Source: Shumkonia mesophila (GTDB taxonomy: Bacteria > Pseudomonadota > Alphaproteobacteria > Rhodospirillales > Shumkoniaceae). From it: a DNA stretch of 50,248 nt. Shown in pieces: positions 26,318 to 34,102 of the stretch (its first letter is position 1; every line of letters begins with the position of its first letter). The translations under genes and the position numbers were made by a program. The notes beneath the pieces are model-generated. The model worked only from the letters and a program-made list of their open reading frames with translations. It was not told the origin of the DNA and made no database searches. The DNA lies in assembly GCF_026163695.1 (NCBI RefSeq), contig NZ_JAOTID010000020.1, positions 1 through 50,248 of the forward strand. The letters run 5' to 3'.

Positions 26318-26589
26318 TTCGCTGGTCCCCCATCGTCCCCTCCCTGTGCCGACGCCCCGAAGATCGCCACCATGCGGTCGGCGTATGCGCCGGCCGCCTC
26401 CCGGCAGGTCCGTTCGTCGAAGCGTCCGTCGGCTTCCAGCGCGCGGAGCGCCGGCCCGTACCAGTCGATCCACAGCGGCGCGCCGCCCGCCCGCGAAGCG
26501 TTCAAACTGGACGCGTCAAACGGGTCGACGCCCGGCACCGCCGGGGTAAGCCGGAGTGGGGTGGCGGCGATGGGCCTTCCCGCGCTCAT
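26314..26589 (-). CDS. Small unknown protein
   Basis: A 91-residue product with ATGA overlaps on both sides (with the helicase-methyltransferase gene and the primase gene). It contains PLWIDWYGPALRALEADG and a helix (TCREAAGAYADRMVAIFG). No family is recognised. The double overlap and coding-type third-position GC support that it is real. Its place next to the primase suggests a replication accessory, which is a guess. Confidence 0.62.
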   Translation of the reverse strand: MSAGRPIAATPLRLTPAVPGVDPFDASSLNASRAGGAPLWIDWYGPALRALEADGRFDERTCREAAGAYADRMVAIFGASAQGGDDGGPAK

Positions 26590-29114
26590 GCCGCCTCCTC
26601 GTCCGCCGCCATCAGGTCGAACAGCGTCGGCACCGAAACCTGCTTCTCGGCCGCCTCGCAGTAGCGCCGGCCGTCGCGGAAATACTTGTCCGAAAGCTCC
26701 GAGGCCCGCCCCCGGCGGCCCTTGAGAATGGCGCGGTAGGGCACGGTCATCAGGCCGCCGAACGGGTCGTAGACCGTCTCTCCGGGGTTGCTGTAGCGCT
26801 CGATCAGCCGGTCGACGATGTCGAACTGCAAGGGGCAGACGTGCTTCTCCCAGCCGCGCGCCGCGTTGTCCGTGTTCAGCGTGCGCATGCGGTTGACGTC
26901 GTGCCAGGTGAACGGGCCGTGGGCCGCCGGCAGCAGCGCGCCGAAGGTCTTCGGCAGGCGATCGCCCAGGGCCTCGCCCAGCCGGACCAGGTATTCGTGG
27001 TCATAGATCTCGGCCAGGCTGAACCGCCGCACGATCTCGGTGATCTCGCTCATGCCCAGCGCGCGAAGCGCCGCGCCGAACTCCTCTGCCGTCATCAGCC
27101 GGTCGCCGCTGGAGCGCCAGAAGGCATGCGCGTCGATCTGCCAGCGGGCCAGGCTGTAGACGGCCTTGTCCTTCACCACCGGCAGGTCGGCGTAACCCCG
27201 GCTGCGGTCGGATTGCGGCTTGTGGAAGAGCAGGACGTATTCGGGCGAGCCGACGCCCATCTTGGTGCCGTCCTTGCTCATCTCGGTGTAGCCGAGGCGG
27301 TAGGTCTGGTTGTTCTCGCGCACGACGTCGGTGTTGACGGCGATCATGCCGCAGTAGTCGAAGCCGTGGCGGCGGTAGTGGAAGATGGCCTCGGCGTGGA
27401 ACGGGCTGACCGTCGGCACCCCGGATCCGGTGACGTTGCCGAACAGGATGCGGTCCTTGGTGTGGATGCAGGCCAGCCGGCCGGGCCGCAGGATGCGCAG
27501 CAACTCGGGCGTCAGGAAGTCCATCTGGGCCCAGAACTGCGCATTGTCCTCGGTATGCCCGAAATCGTTGTAGCTGGGCGTGTACTCGTAGTGGTTGGCG
27601 AACGGGATCGAGGTGACGATCAGGTCGACGCTGTCGGCCGGCTGGAGAGCCGCCTCGGCGACGGCGTCGTTGCGCGCGATAATGAACCGCTCGCCCTTGG
27701 CCTCGATGCGCTCAACACCGATGGTCCGCCTCAGATCATCCATTGCCTCGTTGTGGTTGAGCCCGAAGCGGCGGATGATCTCGCTCATGCGGGCCGTCGT
27801 CGCCTCGTGCTCCGCCCACTTGCGCTCCAGGTTGCGCTTCACCTCGCGCTCGGCCTCGGAATGGATGATGTCGATCCGGCACGGCCGGCCCTGGCCGAAG
27901 CGCACGATCCGGTGGATGGCCTGGATGAAGTCGTGGAACTTGAAGCCGATGCCGAGGAAGATCGCCCAGGCGCAATGATGCTGAAAGTTGCATCCCGCGC
28001 CCGACATCTCCGGCTTGGTGGCGAGGTCGCGGAAGCGGCCGTACTTGAAGTCGATGGCGTGCCGCTCGTTCGTCTCCAGGTCCTGCGCGCCGAAGATCGA
28101 GCGCACGCCCGGCACGGCGGCCTCGATGGCGCGGCGCTCCGCCTCCAGGTCGTGCCACAGGATGCGGTGCGCCTCCGGGTCCTCGGCGATCAGGTCGGCC
28201 ATCTTCGCGATCCGCGCTGGCAGGCTGTCGCGCTTCTCCGCCGCCGCCTGGGTCACCCCCAGGGCCGCGTTGCGGAACATCAGGCCTTGCCCGTCGCGGT
28301 CCGCCCCGGCCGTCGTGTGATCGGTCGGCACCTCGTGCCAGCGGATATCGACCGCCGGCAGCACGTAGCCGTCGTCTGAAAACCCGAGGTCGGACGGCCG
28401 TTGCAGGAAGACGGCCCAGCTGTGCACCCACAGCCAGAACTCCTCTTCCTTGTGGGGATAGAGGGTGAGGTCCCCGGCCTTCTCGGAATTGCGCTGGAAG
28501 AAGCGGGTCAGCGCCTGGCCGGTGTCCATGATCTCCAGAAACCCGGCGTAGTGGATCAGTTCCTTGGTGCGGTTCGGGCTGGGCGTGGCCGTGGCCACGA
28601 ACTTGAACGGCACCCCGGCGAAGGCCGGCAGGAACTCCTGGAAGGTCTTGGTGCCGTAGCCGCGCAGCACGGCGGCCTCGTCGAGCGAGGCGAAGCCGAA
28701 GGCCTGCGGATCGACCTTGCCCTCGCGCACGCTCTCGTAATTGGTCAGGTTGATGGCCGCCGGATCGGCCTCTTCGGTGCGCCGGATGAACTTGAGGCGC
28801 ACCGCGAACGCGCCCGTGAAACGCTTCTCCGCCTCGTCAAAGAATTCCTGGCGCACGCCCAGCGGCACCACGATCAGGGCCATGACGCCGCGCTTGGCCA
28901 TCGCCAGGCGGCCCAGCTCGATCTGCGCCGACGTCTTGTGCAGCCCGAAAGCCGAGAATATTCCGCGCCGGCCGCCCTTGGCCGCCCACAGCACGATGGC
29001 CTGGACGAAATCCTTAAGCGCCGGGTTGACCTCGGCCGGGTCCACCTCGAACCCGCCGGACGGCGCGGTGACGATCTTGGATTCCAGGAAGGCGCGGTAG
29101 GAGGCGTCGGTCAC
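26586..29114 (-). CDS. Fusion of SNF2-like helicase and DNA methyltransferase
   Basis: I use GTG 29114, which overlaps the MT-A70 stop (GTGA) and has GGAGG five bases upstream. The 842-residue product has a helicase half: AFGLHKTSAQ (55-64, degenerate Walker A), DEAA (145-148), ATATPSPN (174-181) and QAIHRIVRFGQ (398-408). The second half is a beta-class amino-methyltransferase: TSIPF (501-505, a variant of the catalytic DPPY/SPPY) and DPFGG (783-787, SAM-binding) in circularly permuted order. It may methylate DNA in a translocation-dependent way, protecting the phage from restriction; specificity cannot be read. Confidence 0.83.
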   Translation of the reverse strand: MTDASYRAFLESKIVTAPSGGFEVDPAEVNPALKDFVQAIVLWAAKGGRRGIFSAFGLHKTSAQIELGRLAMAKRGVMALIVVPLGVRQEFFDEAEKRFTGAFAVRLKFIRRTEEADPAAINLTNYESVREGKVDPQAFGFASLDEAAVLRGYGTKTFQEFLPAFAGVPFKFVATATPSPNRTKELIHYAGFLEIMDTGQALTRFFQRNSEKAGDLTLYPHKEEEFWLWVHSWAVFLQRPSDLGFSDDGYVLPAVDIRWHEVPTDHTTAGADRDGQGLMFRNAALGVTQAAAEKRDSLPARIAKMADLIAEDPEAHRILWHDLEAERRAIEAAVPGVRSIFGAQDLETNERHAIDFKYGRFRDLATKPEMSGAGCNFQHHCAWAIFLGIGFKFHDFIQAIHRIVRFGQGRPCRIDIIHSEAEREVKRNLERKWAEHEATTARMSEIIRRFGLNHNEAMDDLRRTIGVERIEAKGERFIIARNDAVAEAALQPADSVDLIVTSIPFANHYEYTPSYNDFGHTEDNAQFWAQMDFLTPELLRILRPGRLACIHTKDRILFGNVTGSGVPTVSPFHAEAIFHYRRHGFDYCGMIAVNTDVVRENNQTYRLGYTEMSKDGTKMGVGSPEYVLLFHKPQSDRSRGYADLPVVKDKAVYSLARWQIDAHAFWRSSGDRLMTAEEFGAALRALGMSEITEIVRRFSLAEIYDHEYLVRLGEALGDRLPKTFGALLPAAHGPFTWHDVNRMRTLNTDNAARGWEKHVCPLQFDIVDRLIERYSNPGETVYDPFGGLMTVPYRAILKGRRGRASELSDKYFRDGRRYCEAAEKQVSVPTLFDLMAADEEAA

Positions 29115-29695
29115 GCGCACCTCCGGGCCGGGAACTTCCCGACCTCATTGCCCCAGGCGTCCCATCCCGGCCGGGCCGTGCGGGCGAACAGCTCGACGCG
29201 CGGCGCGTCGCCGTAGAGGTCGACGATCCAACCGGCCACCTCGTCGGGCTTGCGCGAGTGCTCGCGGATGGGCGCGAAGAACTCCTTGCGAATGTCGTGG
29301 CGCAGGACCGGCAGCCCCCGGCCGCGCCTGAACAGCCAGCACTCCTCGCAGGCCCCGCCACGCGTGTGGTATCCGGTCGAGAAACCGGGGCGCGGCGTTG
29401 GGTCGAACAGCCGGAGCTGGCCGTCGGTCGTCTTGAACCACCGGAACAGCGGGGTAATGAACTTGCGGAATCCCCAGGCCTTCGCCACCGTGAAGGCCGC
29501 CGGCAGCAGCGGGTCGTAAACCCACATCACGAGGAAGGCGTCCTTGGCCGCCATCGCGGCCACCGGCAGCGCGGCGATCTCCTCGACCGCCATCGTCCGG
29601 TAGTGGCGGTCGGGCGACTTCGCCAACCCCGTCTCGCGGTCGAACACCTCGAACCGCCACGGGCAATCGGCGTAAAGGATGGAATAGCCGGTCAT
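29111..29695 (-). CDS. MT-A70-type adenine DNA methyltransferase
   Basis: The 194-residue protein begins YSILYADCPWRFEV; DCPW (residues 10-13) is the DPPW-type catalytic motif of MT-A70 methyltransferases. Other family features are HYRTMAVEEIAALPV (about 31-45), VMWVYDPLLP, KPDEVAGWIVDLYGDAPRVELFAR near the C-terminus, and the WDAWGNEV motif. It should methylate adenine N6 in DNA. It sits between the small membrane protein and the helicase-methyltransferase, with four-base overlap on each side. Confidence 0.9.
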   Translation of the reverse strand: MTGYSILYADCPWRFEVFDRETGLAKSPDRHYRTMAVEEIAALPVAAMAAKDAFLVMWVYDPLLPAAFTVAKAWGFRKFITPLFRWFKTTDGQLRLFDPTPRPGFSTGYHTRGGACEECWLFRRGRGLPVLRHDIRKEFFAPIREHSRKPDEVAGWIVDLYGDAPRVELFARTARPGWDAWGNEVGKFPARRCA

Positions 29696-29808
29696 TCCCC
29701 GTCGGCCTCCCGCCCGTCGATGGCGCGATGTCCCTCGGCGACCATCAGCGCCCCGGCCAGCCCGATGGTGGCGGCGAAGATGGCAAGGAGGATGGCGACG
29801 GCGAGCAT
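29692..29808 (-). CDS. 38-residue single-pass membrane protein
   Basis: This very short gene has ATGA overlaps with both neighbours: its start overlaps the C5 methyltransferase stop and its stop overlaps the MT-A70 start. The product is MLAVAILLAIFAATIG and onward, one membrane helix (about residues 2-24) and a charged tail. No family is recognised. The precise overlaps make chance unlikely. Confidence 0.62.
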   Translation of the reverse strand: MLAVAILLAIFAATIGLAGALMVAEGHRAIDGREADGE

Positions 29809-31643
29809 CAGGCGGCGCCTCCCGCCAGGGGCACGTCGACGGCCGCCGCCACGGCGACCTGCCGGACCCAAATGGGTGTCATGCCCAAGGTGAAGGTCTG
29901 GCCGGCCCAGGCCAGCAGCAGGGCGGTGCCGATGACGCCGCCGATCGCCTGGGCCGCCGCGCGCGGCACGGCGTTGCCGACGTGCTCGCGCCACGCGGTA
30001 TGGCTGGCCCCATCCAACGGCCGGAAGTCGCCGGGATCGACAAGGTCCTGCAGCGCCGCCAGCTCCAGCGTGGTGAACGGCCGATGCCACGTGCCGTCGA
30101 GCGCCCGGATGACGCAGGTCAGCTGCTCGTTGGCCTCGGGCAAAACCATTGCGGGGGGATACCCCCCGAACGCTCCCCGGGGATCGGCCACCGAAAAGTG
30201 CCCCCGGTCGTGCTTGGCATGCGCGGTGACCGCGCCGCTCTGTCCATCCCAGGGCACCACGCCGTAGTGCCCGCCCGTCACGTAGTGGCCGTCGGAATGG
30301 TCGATGCCGGGCCGGGGGTCGGCGACGCAGGCGGCCCCTTCGCAGGGCGCCCGTGAACCGATGACGCATCCCGTCGCCTTGTTCCACTCGACGATCCGGT
30401 ACTTGTTGCGCGACGCGGCCGGGTGCCAATCGCAGCGGGGATCGGCGACGCACTGTGCCTTGCCACCCGCGCCCGTCACGGTCGCGGCTTGCCGATTCCA
30501 CGGCACGATGCGGTAGATGTTGTTGAACTTCTCCGGCCCGTGGTGGCGCGGGTCGGCCACCGTGAACGGTCCCGAACCCGGCGCCGCCTTCCCCGTTACC
30601 GCCGGCCCGACGCCGTCCCATGGCCGGACGCCGTACTGGCCGAAGGCCGCCCGATCATCCGGCCGTCGCGGGTCCGCCACGGAATAGCGCCCCTTCGACG
30701 GCCGCGCGTCGCCGGAGATGGTGCCGCAACTCTCGTCCCAGCGGCACACCCCATAGTTCCCGCTTCCCTCGCGGTTGATGTCCGGCACGATCAGGTAGTC
30801 GCGCAGGACGCCGTCCTCGACGGCCAGCCTGTTGAGCGAGCGCCAGTCCGACCCGGCTTCCACGAAGGCGAGCCGCACCCATGTCTTCCAGGTCAGGCGC
30901 GGAACGCTGTGCATCGGCCCGGCCGCCGCGTCGCCCGGCAGCGGCAGGGCGCCCAGCACCTCGCCGACGGAGCGCAGCCGCTTCTTCTCCGGCTGGTAGA
31001 GGAAGGGCGGCACCTTGACCCGGTGCCGGGCAACCCGCAGAAACCGCTTGCGGCTCTGCGCCAAGCCGCCCAGTTCGCCGCAGTCGTGGGTGCCGTCGGC
31101 CCAGGCATAGCCATAGTGGTCGAACATCCGGCCGATGACATCGAGCAGCGGGGCGCCGCGCGTTGCGATCCTCGGCACGTTCTCCATCAGCACGAACTCG
31201 GGCGGATCGTCCGCCCACGCCTCGAACATCAGGAAGAGGCCGCGCACCGTCAGGCGGTTGAGCGCCTGATACTTCGCCGAGGCCGAGCGGCTTTCCGACA
31301 GCAGCCCCGAAAAGCCCTTGCAGGGCGGCGAGGTGAAGACGATGTGGGGCCGCTCGTTGCCGGCGGCGCGCCGGATGTCCTCGGGCGTCGCCTCGCGCCA
31401 GCCCTCCGGTGGCTTGTGGCCATGCCAGGCGACGTACTGGTCGCGGTCGAACAGGTCGAGGCGGGTTCCGGGCACCCCGGCCAGGCGATCGAAGTCGCGC
31501 ACCGCCGATGGATCGGAATCCACGCCGCCCAGGCAGCGGAAGCGGCCCTCCATCGTCCCCACCCGGGCGTGCGCCAGGTTGAACCCGGCGGCGCCGCCGC
31601 CGATGCCGCAGAACAGGTGGAAGTGGCGGATCTCGCGGATCAT
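29808..31643 (-). CDS. C5 cytosine DNA methyltransferase with internal repeat array
   Basis: The start is ATG 31643 (ATGA overlap). The 611-residue protein has motif I FCGIGGGAAGFN (11-22), motif IV SPPCKGFS with catalytic Cys108 (105-112), ENVPR (154-158), QSRKR (196-200) and the GNAVP C-terminal motif (556-560). Between residues 297 and 489 there are five tandem units of about 40 residues with YGV.PW, ..VTG and VADPR, where other enzymes hold the target-recognition domain. It probably methylates cytosine, perhaps at a site set by the repeat array. The last 35 residues are hydrophobic. Confidence 0.9.
   Translation of the reverse strand: MIREIRHFHLFCGIGGGAAGFNLAHARVGTMEGRFRCLGGVDSDPSAVRDFDRLAGVPGTRLDLFDRDQYVAWHGHKPPEGWREATPEDIRRAAGNERPHIVFTSPPCKGFSGLLSESRSASAKYQALNRLTVRGLFLMFEAWADDPPEFVLMENVPRIATRGAPLLDVIGRMFDHYGYAWADGTHDCGELGGLAQSRKRFLRVARHRVKVPPFLYQPEKKRLRSVGEVLGALPLPGDAAAGPMHSVPRLTWKTWVRLAFVEAGSDWRSLNRLAVEDGVLRDYLIVPDINREGSGNYGVCRWDESCGTISGDARPSKGRYSVADPRRPDDRAAFGQYGVRPWDGVGPAVTGKAAPGSGPFTVADPRHHGPEKFNNIYRIVPWNRQAATVTGAGGKAQCVADPRCDWHPAASRNKYRIVEWNKATGCVIGSRAPCEGAACVADPRPGIDHSDGHYVTGGHYGVVPWDGQSGAVTAHAKHDRGHFSVADPRGAFGGYPPAMVLPEANEQLTCVIRALDGTWHRPFTTLELAALQDLVDPGDFRPLDGASHTAWREHVGNAVPRAAAQAIGGVIGTALLLAWAGQTFTLGMTPIWVRQVAVAAAVDVPLAGGAA
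30177..30755 (-). repeat. Five-unit repeat in the C5 methyltransferase
   Basis: Residues 297-489 hold five units, each opening with YGV.PW or YRIV.W and closing with VADPR. Spacing is about 37-45 residues. They replace a normal target-recognition domain. Confidence 0.75.
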
Positions 31644-31828
31644 CCCTCGCGCTCCACTTTCCAGGCTGGCGTCACGGAGATCGTCTCCGGCATGACGTTG
31701 TGGAGCCGGCACCATTCGATGGCCTTCTCGAAGACCGCCGCCGGGTTCGGCCCCTCGTCCGGCAGGCCGCAGAGGCCGCCGTGGAACCACTCGTCGTGAA
31801 TATCCCTGACGGTGACCTCGTACTTCAT
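31640..31828 (-). CDS. Small unknown phage protein (62 residues)
   Basis: ATGA overlaps with both neighbours support this 62-residue gene. The product has a MKYEVTVRDIHDEWFHGG start and a CGLPDEGPNPAAVFEKAIEWCR helix, then ETISVTPAWKV. The compact alpha/beta pattern is seen in phage proteins of unknown function. It has no catalytic motif. Confidence 0.65.
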   Translation of the reverse strand: MKYEVTVRDIHDEWFHGGLCGLPDEGPNPAAVFEKAIEWCRLHNVMPETISVTPAWKVEREG

Positions 31829-32274
31829 GCCGAGCCGCTCCCGTCCCGCGCCGCGTGGGCGGCGTCGACAAGCTCGCGGACGACGGCGCTGGCCGCCTCG
31901 CCGAGTTCGGACAGCACCTGATCGAGCGCGCTGTCGTCCTTCCACTTGTAGGAAAAGCGGATGCCGGTGACCCGGAAGTCGGCGTCGCGCGTCACGTGGA
32001 CGAACAGCGCGCCGTTCAGTCCCGTCGCCTCGCGGGGCACCTTGCGGGTGATCGCCTCGCGGCGCAGGCCGGCGAGTTCGACGCCCTGCGCGATGACCAG
32101 CACCTGGACTCCAGGCAGCCGCTCGGCCAGGCCGTCGCGGAGCAACGTGAAATGCTCGGGCCGCGCCTCGGGAGGCAGGCGGGCCAGCACCGTATCGCCC
32201 GGCGCCACGTCGAAGGGACAGACGATCTCGACCTTGAGGGCCTTGCGCGCGGGCCAGCGGAACGGCCATCTCAT
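31825..32274 (-). CDS. Unknown phage protein (149 residues)
   Basis: Start at ATG 32274, overlapping the GcrA-like gene. The basic start MRWPFRWPARK is followed by an alternating beta/alpha pattern (VEIVCPFDVAPGDTVLARLP, VQVLVIAQGVELAGLRR) and a helical C-terminus (ALDQVLSELGEAASAVVRELV). I cannot place it in a family. It lies in the early operon next to methyltransferase genes. Confidence 0.65.
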   Translation of the reverse strand: MRWPFRWPARKALKVEIVCPFDVAPGDTVLARLPPEARPEHFTLLRDGLAERLPGVQVLVIAQGVELAGLRREAITRKVPREATGLNGALFVHVTRDADFRVTGIRFSYKWKDDSALDQVLSELGEAASAVVRELVDAAHAARDGSGSA

Positions 32275-32525
32275 GCGTCTTCTCCTCCGTTCTTCGGCAC
32301 CGGGTGCCAGCAGATGGCGTGGTGTTTCGGGCAGTAGGACGATCCCGGCTGCACCGGCGCGCAGCAGAAGTCGCGATCGCGGGGCTCGCCCTCGATCCAC
32401 TGGCACGTCCTCGGCCGCCAGCCCTCGTCGCGGGTCGGCCGGCCGCCACCCAGGCGCGTGGCCATGCCCGGATCGCGCATCGAGACGGCGCGGTGGAATT
32501 GCTGGCGGGCGCGCACGGGGTCCAC
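32271..32525 (-). CDS. GcrA-like zinc-domain protein without the HTH
   Basis: Start at GTG 32525 with GAGGGG upstream. The 84-residue protein carries the C-terminal signature of the alphaproteobacterial regulator GcrA: CQWIEGEPRD, DFCCAP, SYCPKH (about residues 41-69), with the Cys/His pattern for one zinc. It lacks the N-terminal DNA-binding region of GcrA. GcrA binds sigma-70 and activates promoters, especially methylated GANTC sites. A truncated phage version could bind RNA polymerase or compete with GcrA; this is inference. Confidence 0.7.
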   Translation of the reverse strand: MDPVRARQQFHRAVSMRDPGMATRLGGGRPTRDEGWRPRTCQWIEGEPRDRDFCCAPVQPGSSYCPKHHAICWHPVPKNGGEDA

Positions 32526-32527
32526 GG

Positions 32528-32830
32528 CTAGGCCCCCTCGCCGGCCTGGAGCCCGGCGATGAAGCCGGCGAGGCCGGCGTACCCGGCGGCGTCCTCGTAG
32601 TTGTCAGGATTGTGGCGGCCGTGCTTGGTCCGCGAGACCTTGAGAAGAACCATCATCAGCGCGGCGTCCTTGGCCGACAGCCGATGACCAGCGGCCAGCC
32701 GGTCACCCAGATAGGCGTTCCAGATGGCGGCCAGGTCGGCGTAGACGGCGAGCGCATCGCCGTGCGTTTCCTGCCGCGCGCCCTCAACGTGGGCGGCGCC
32801 GCGCCGGCAGATATCGCCCGCCGCGCTCAT
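32528..32830 (-). CDS. Conserved phage protein (DUF6378-like)
   Basis: The 100-residue product contains ETHGDALAVYADLAAIWNAYL and KDAALMMVLLKVSRTKHG, then HNPDNYEDAAGYAGLAGFI, a pattern I recall from DUF6378 proteins of many phages. Function is not known; the HNPDNYEDAAGY signature is conserved. It overlaps the next upstream gene (ATGA). Confidence 0.75.
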   Translation of the reverse strand: MSAAGDICRRGAAHVEGARQETHGDALAVYADLAAIWNAYLGDRLAAGHRLSAKDAALMMVLLKVSRTKHGRHNPDNYEDAAGYAGLAGFIAGLQAGEGA

Positions 32831-33108
32831 CCCTCACCTTCCCCGGCTTCCGCCAGCGTGCGGTGGCACGGCCAGCCCCAACGGCCGGCAAACTCCAGCA
32901 CCGGGCAGTTGACGGCCGGCACCGCCGGCCTGGCGGGGCCGCGCGGATGGACGTTCACGGCCGGGCGGCTGGCCCGCCCCCCCCCATTCGGGCAATGGGC
33001 GCAGGCGGGGTCGGCCTTGCGGCGCAGCATGTCCATGTCGACCCGCGACGGCAGCGGCGCGGTGGAGGGGTGGACACGTCCGTCGAAGCCCTGGCGGAGA
33101 CGGATCAT
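32827..33108 (-). CDS. Small Cys-containing unknown protein
   Basis: Start at ATG 33108 (ATGA). The 93-residue protein has CAHC (around residues 36-39) and two more Cys (NCPVLEF, WPCHRTL) and is Pro/Arg-rich. It may bind zinc. No family is recognised. The four-base overlaps on both sides support it. Confidence 0.6.
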   Translation of the reverse strand: MIRLRQGFDGRVHPSTAPLPSRVDMDMLRRKADPACAHCPNGGGRASRPAVNVHPRGPARPAVPAVNCPVLEFAGRWGWPCHRTLAEAGEGEG

Positions 33109-33593
33109 CGTCCCGCCTCCTCGATGGCCCGCAGGCTGGCGTCGACCGCCGCCAGGGCCTCCATGGCTTCGCGCACCTCGCGGCGCAGGTTCAGCGCACG
33201 GATTTCCTCGGCCGTCACGGTGCCGTCCTTGGCCAGCGCCGCGCCCAGGCGCGAGATGGCCTCGCCGGCTTCCTTGGCGAAGCCGCCGACCTGGCGCGCC
33301 CAATCAGGCCCACCCGCCACCTTCGGCTTGGCGACCAGTACGAAGCCGGCAAGGTCGGCCAGCACGCGGGTCACCGGCACGGCGCCGACCTCGGCCTCGA
33401 GGTCGGCCACCACGTCGACCGGCGCGAAGTCGGGGTCCTGGGGCCGGCCGTAGCGGCCGATCGACACGTGCGAGCGCCGGGTCACCCCGGCCGCCGCCTC
33501 CTGGCCGCCGGCCAGCTTGGTCAGCTCGCGGGTTCCCGCCTTGATCTTGAGGTAGTCGCCCAGCGGAAGCTGTCGCGTGGGTTGCCCGGTCAT
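33105..33593 (-). CDS. Phage regulatory protein, CII/CP76-like
   Basis: Start taken at ATG 33593 (GGGGAG upstream). The 162-residue protein has an N-terminal DNA-binding region (GDYLKIKAGTRELTKLAG, then RRSHVSIGRYGRPQDPDFAP) and LDVVADLEAEVG-type VDVVADLEAEVGAVPVTRVL, typical of the phage regulatory family that includes CII-like proteins. It leads the leftward early operon just after Cro. It should control the choice between lysogeny and lysis; a direct CII role is inferred. Confidence 0.75.
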   Translation of the reverse strand: MTGQPTRQLPLGDYLKIKAGTRELTKLAGGQEAAAGVTRRSHVSIGRYGRPQDPDFAPVDVVADLEAEVGAVPVTRVLADLAGFVLVAKPKVAGGPDWARQVGGFAKEAGEAISRLGAALAKDGTVTAEEIRALNLRREVREAMEALAAVDASLRAIEEAGR

Positions 33594-33652
33594 GAACAAA
33601 CTCCCCAAAGTTGTACGGTGCGCGGCCGGCTCGCCCATGCCACCATCGGAGC

Positions 33653-33859
33653 ATGGAAAAGCACGCGCGCCGACTGCACGAACTCGCCGCCCGCCTGCAG
33701 GATGAGCTGGCCCGCGACCCTCACCACCCGCGTGCGCGGGAGATGCGGGCGGCCCTCGACGGCCTGGCCGAGGACGTGGCGGAAGGCCGGAGGATCAAAG
33801 CGGAACGACCAAGGAAACCGGGCCATGTCAGGCCGCCTCCTCGGTGGCCGGGATGTTGA
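33653..33859 (+). CDS. Small helical protein on the plus strand, unknown
   Basis: The 68-residue frame has GGAG just before the ATG at 33653 and good third-position GC until about codon 50. The product MEKHARRLHELAARLQDEL is strongly helical. Its end overlaps the end of the Cro-like gene by 32 bp on the opposite strand. The opposing minus frame has less convincing codon use. Real but uncertain. Confidence 0.45.
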   Translation: MEKHARRLHELAARLQDELARDPHHPRAREMRAALDGLAEDVAEGRRIKAERPRKPGHVRPPPRWPGC

Positions 33860-34040
33860 ACAAATCGTTCGGCGTGATCGCACCGCCGGTTTCCCGGAAG
33901 ATGGCCGCCGCCGTCTCGCGGTCGACGTTCACCTTGCCGGCGCAGATCCGGCTGACCGTGCTCTTGTCCTTGCCTATCCTTTCGCCGAACTCGGCGAAGG
34001 TGATCCCCAGCGACTTGAGATGGGCGCCCAGCTTGCTCAT
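33828..34040 (-). CDS. Cro-like HTH repressor
   Basis: Start ATG 34040 is chosen as nearest the switch region; the frame extends 39 bases further. The 70-residue protein has an HTH (SLGITFAEFGERIGKDKSTV, SRICAGKVNVDRETAAAIF). It lies back to back with the CI-like gene, with an operator-like region between, the classic lambdoid switch. It should repress the repressor promoter and turn down early transcription. Confidence 0.85.
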   Translation of the reverse strand: MSKLGAHLKSLGITFAEFGERIGKDKSTVSRICAGKVNVDRETAAAIFRETGGAITPNDLFNIPATEEAA

Positions 34041-34049
34041 GCACCTAGC

Positions 34050-34077
34050 GTTGCACGACATGCACCATGATTGCAAC
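34050..34077. promoter_or_regulatory. Operator-like sequence between cro and cI
   Basis: GTTGCACGACATGCAC (34050-34065) has the near-palindrome TGCACGACATGCA, and a facing TGCAAC half-site ends at 34077. Two related sequences lie after the cI gene. It would be bound by CI and Cro. A promoter for each gene must be here, though I cannot place the boxes with confidence. Confidence 0.6.
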
Positions 34078-34102
34078 ACTATTTTAACGGCCGGAGGATA
34101 GA

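Noticed and set aside
33590-33883. Minus-strand frame opposite the small helical protein
   Set aside because: Product is not convincing and it conflicts with the Cro gene frame; the plus-strand frame has the better ribosome binding site.
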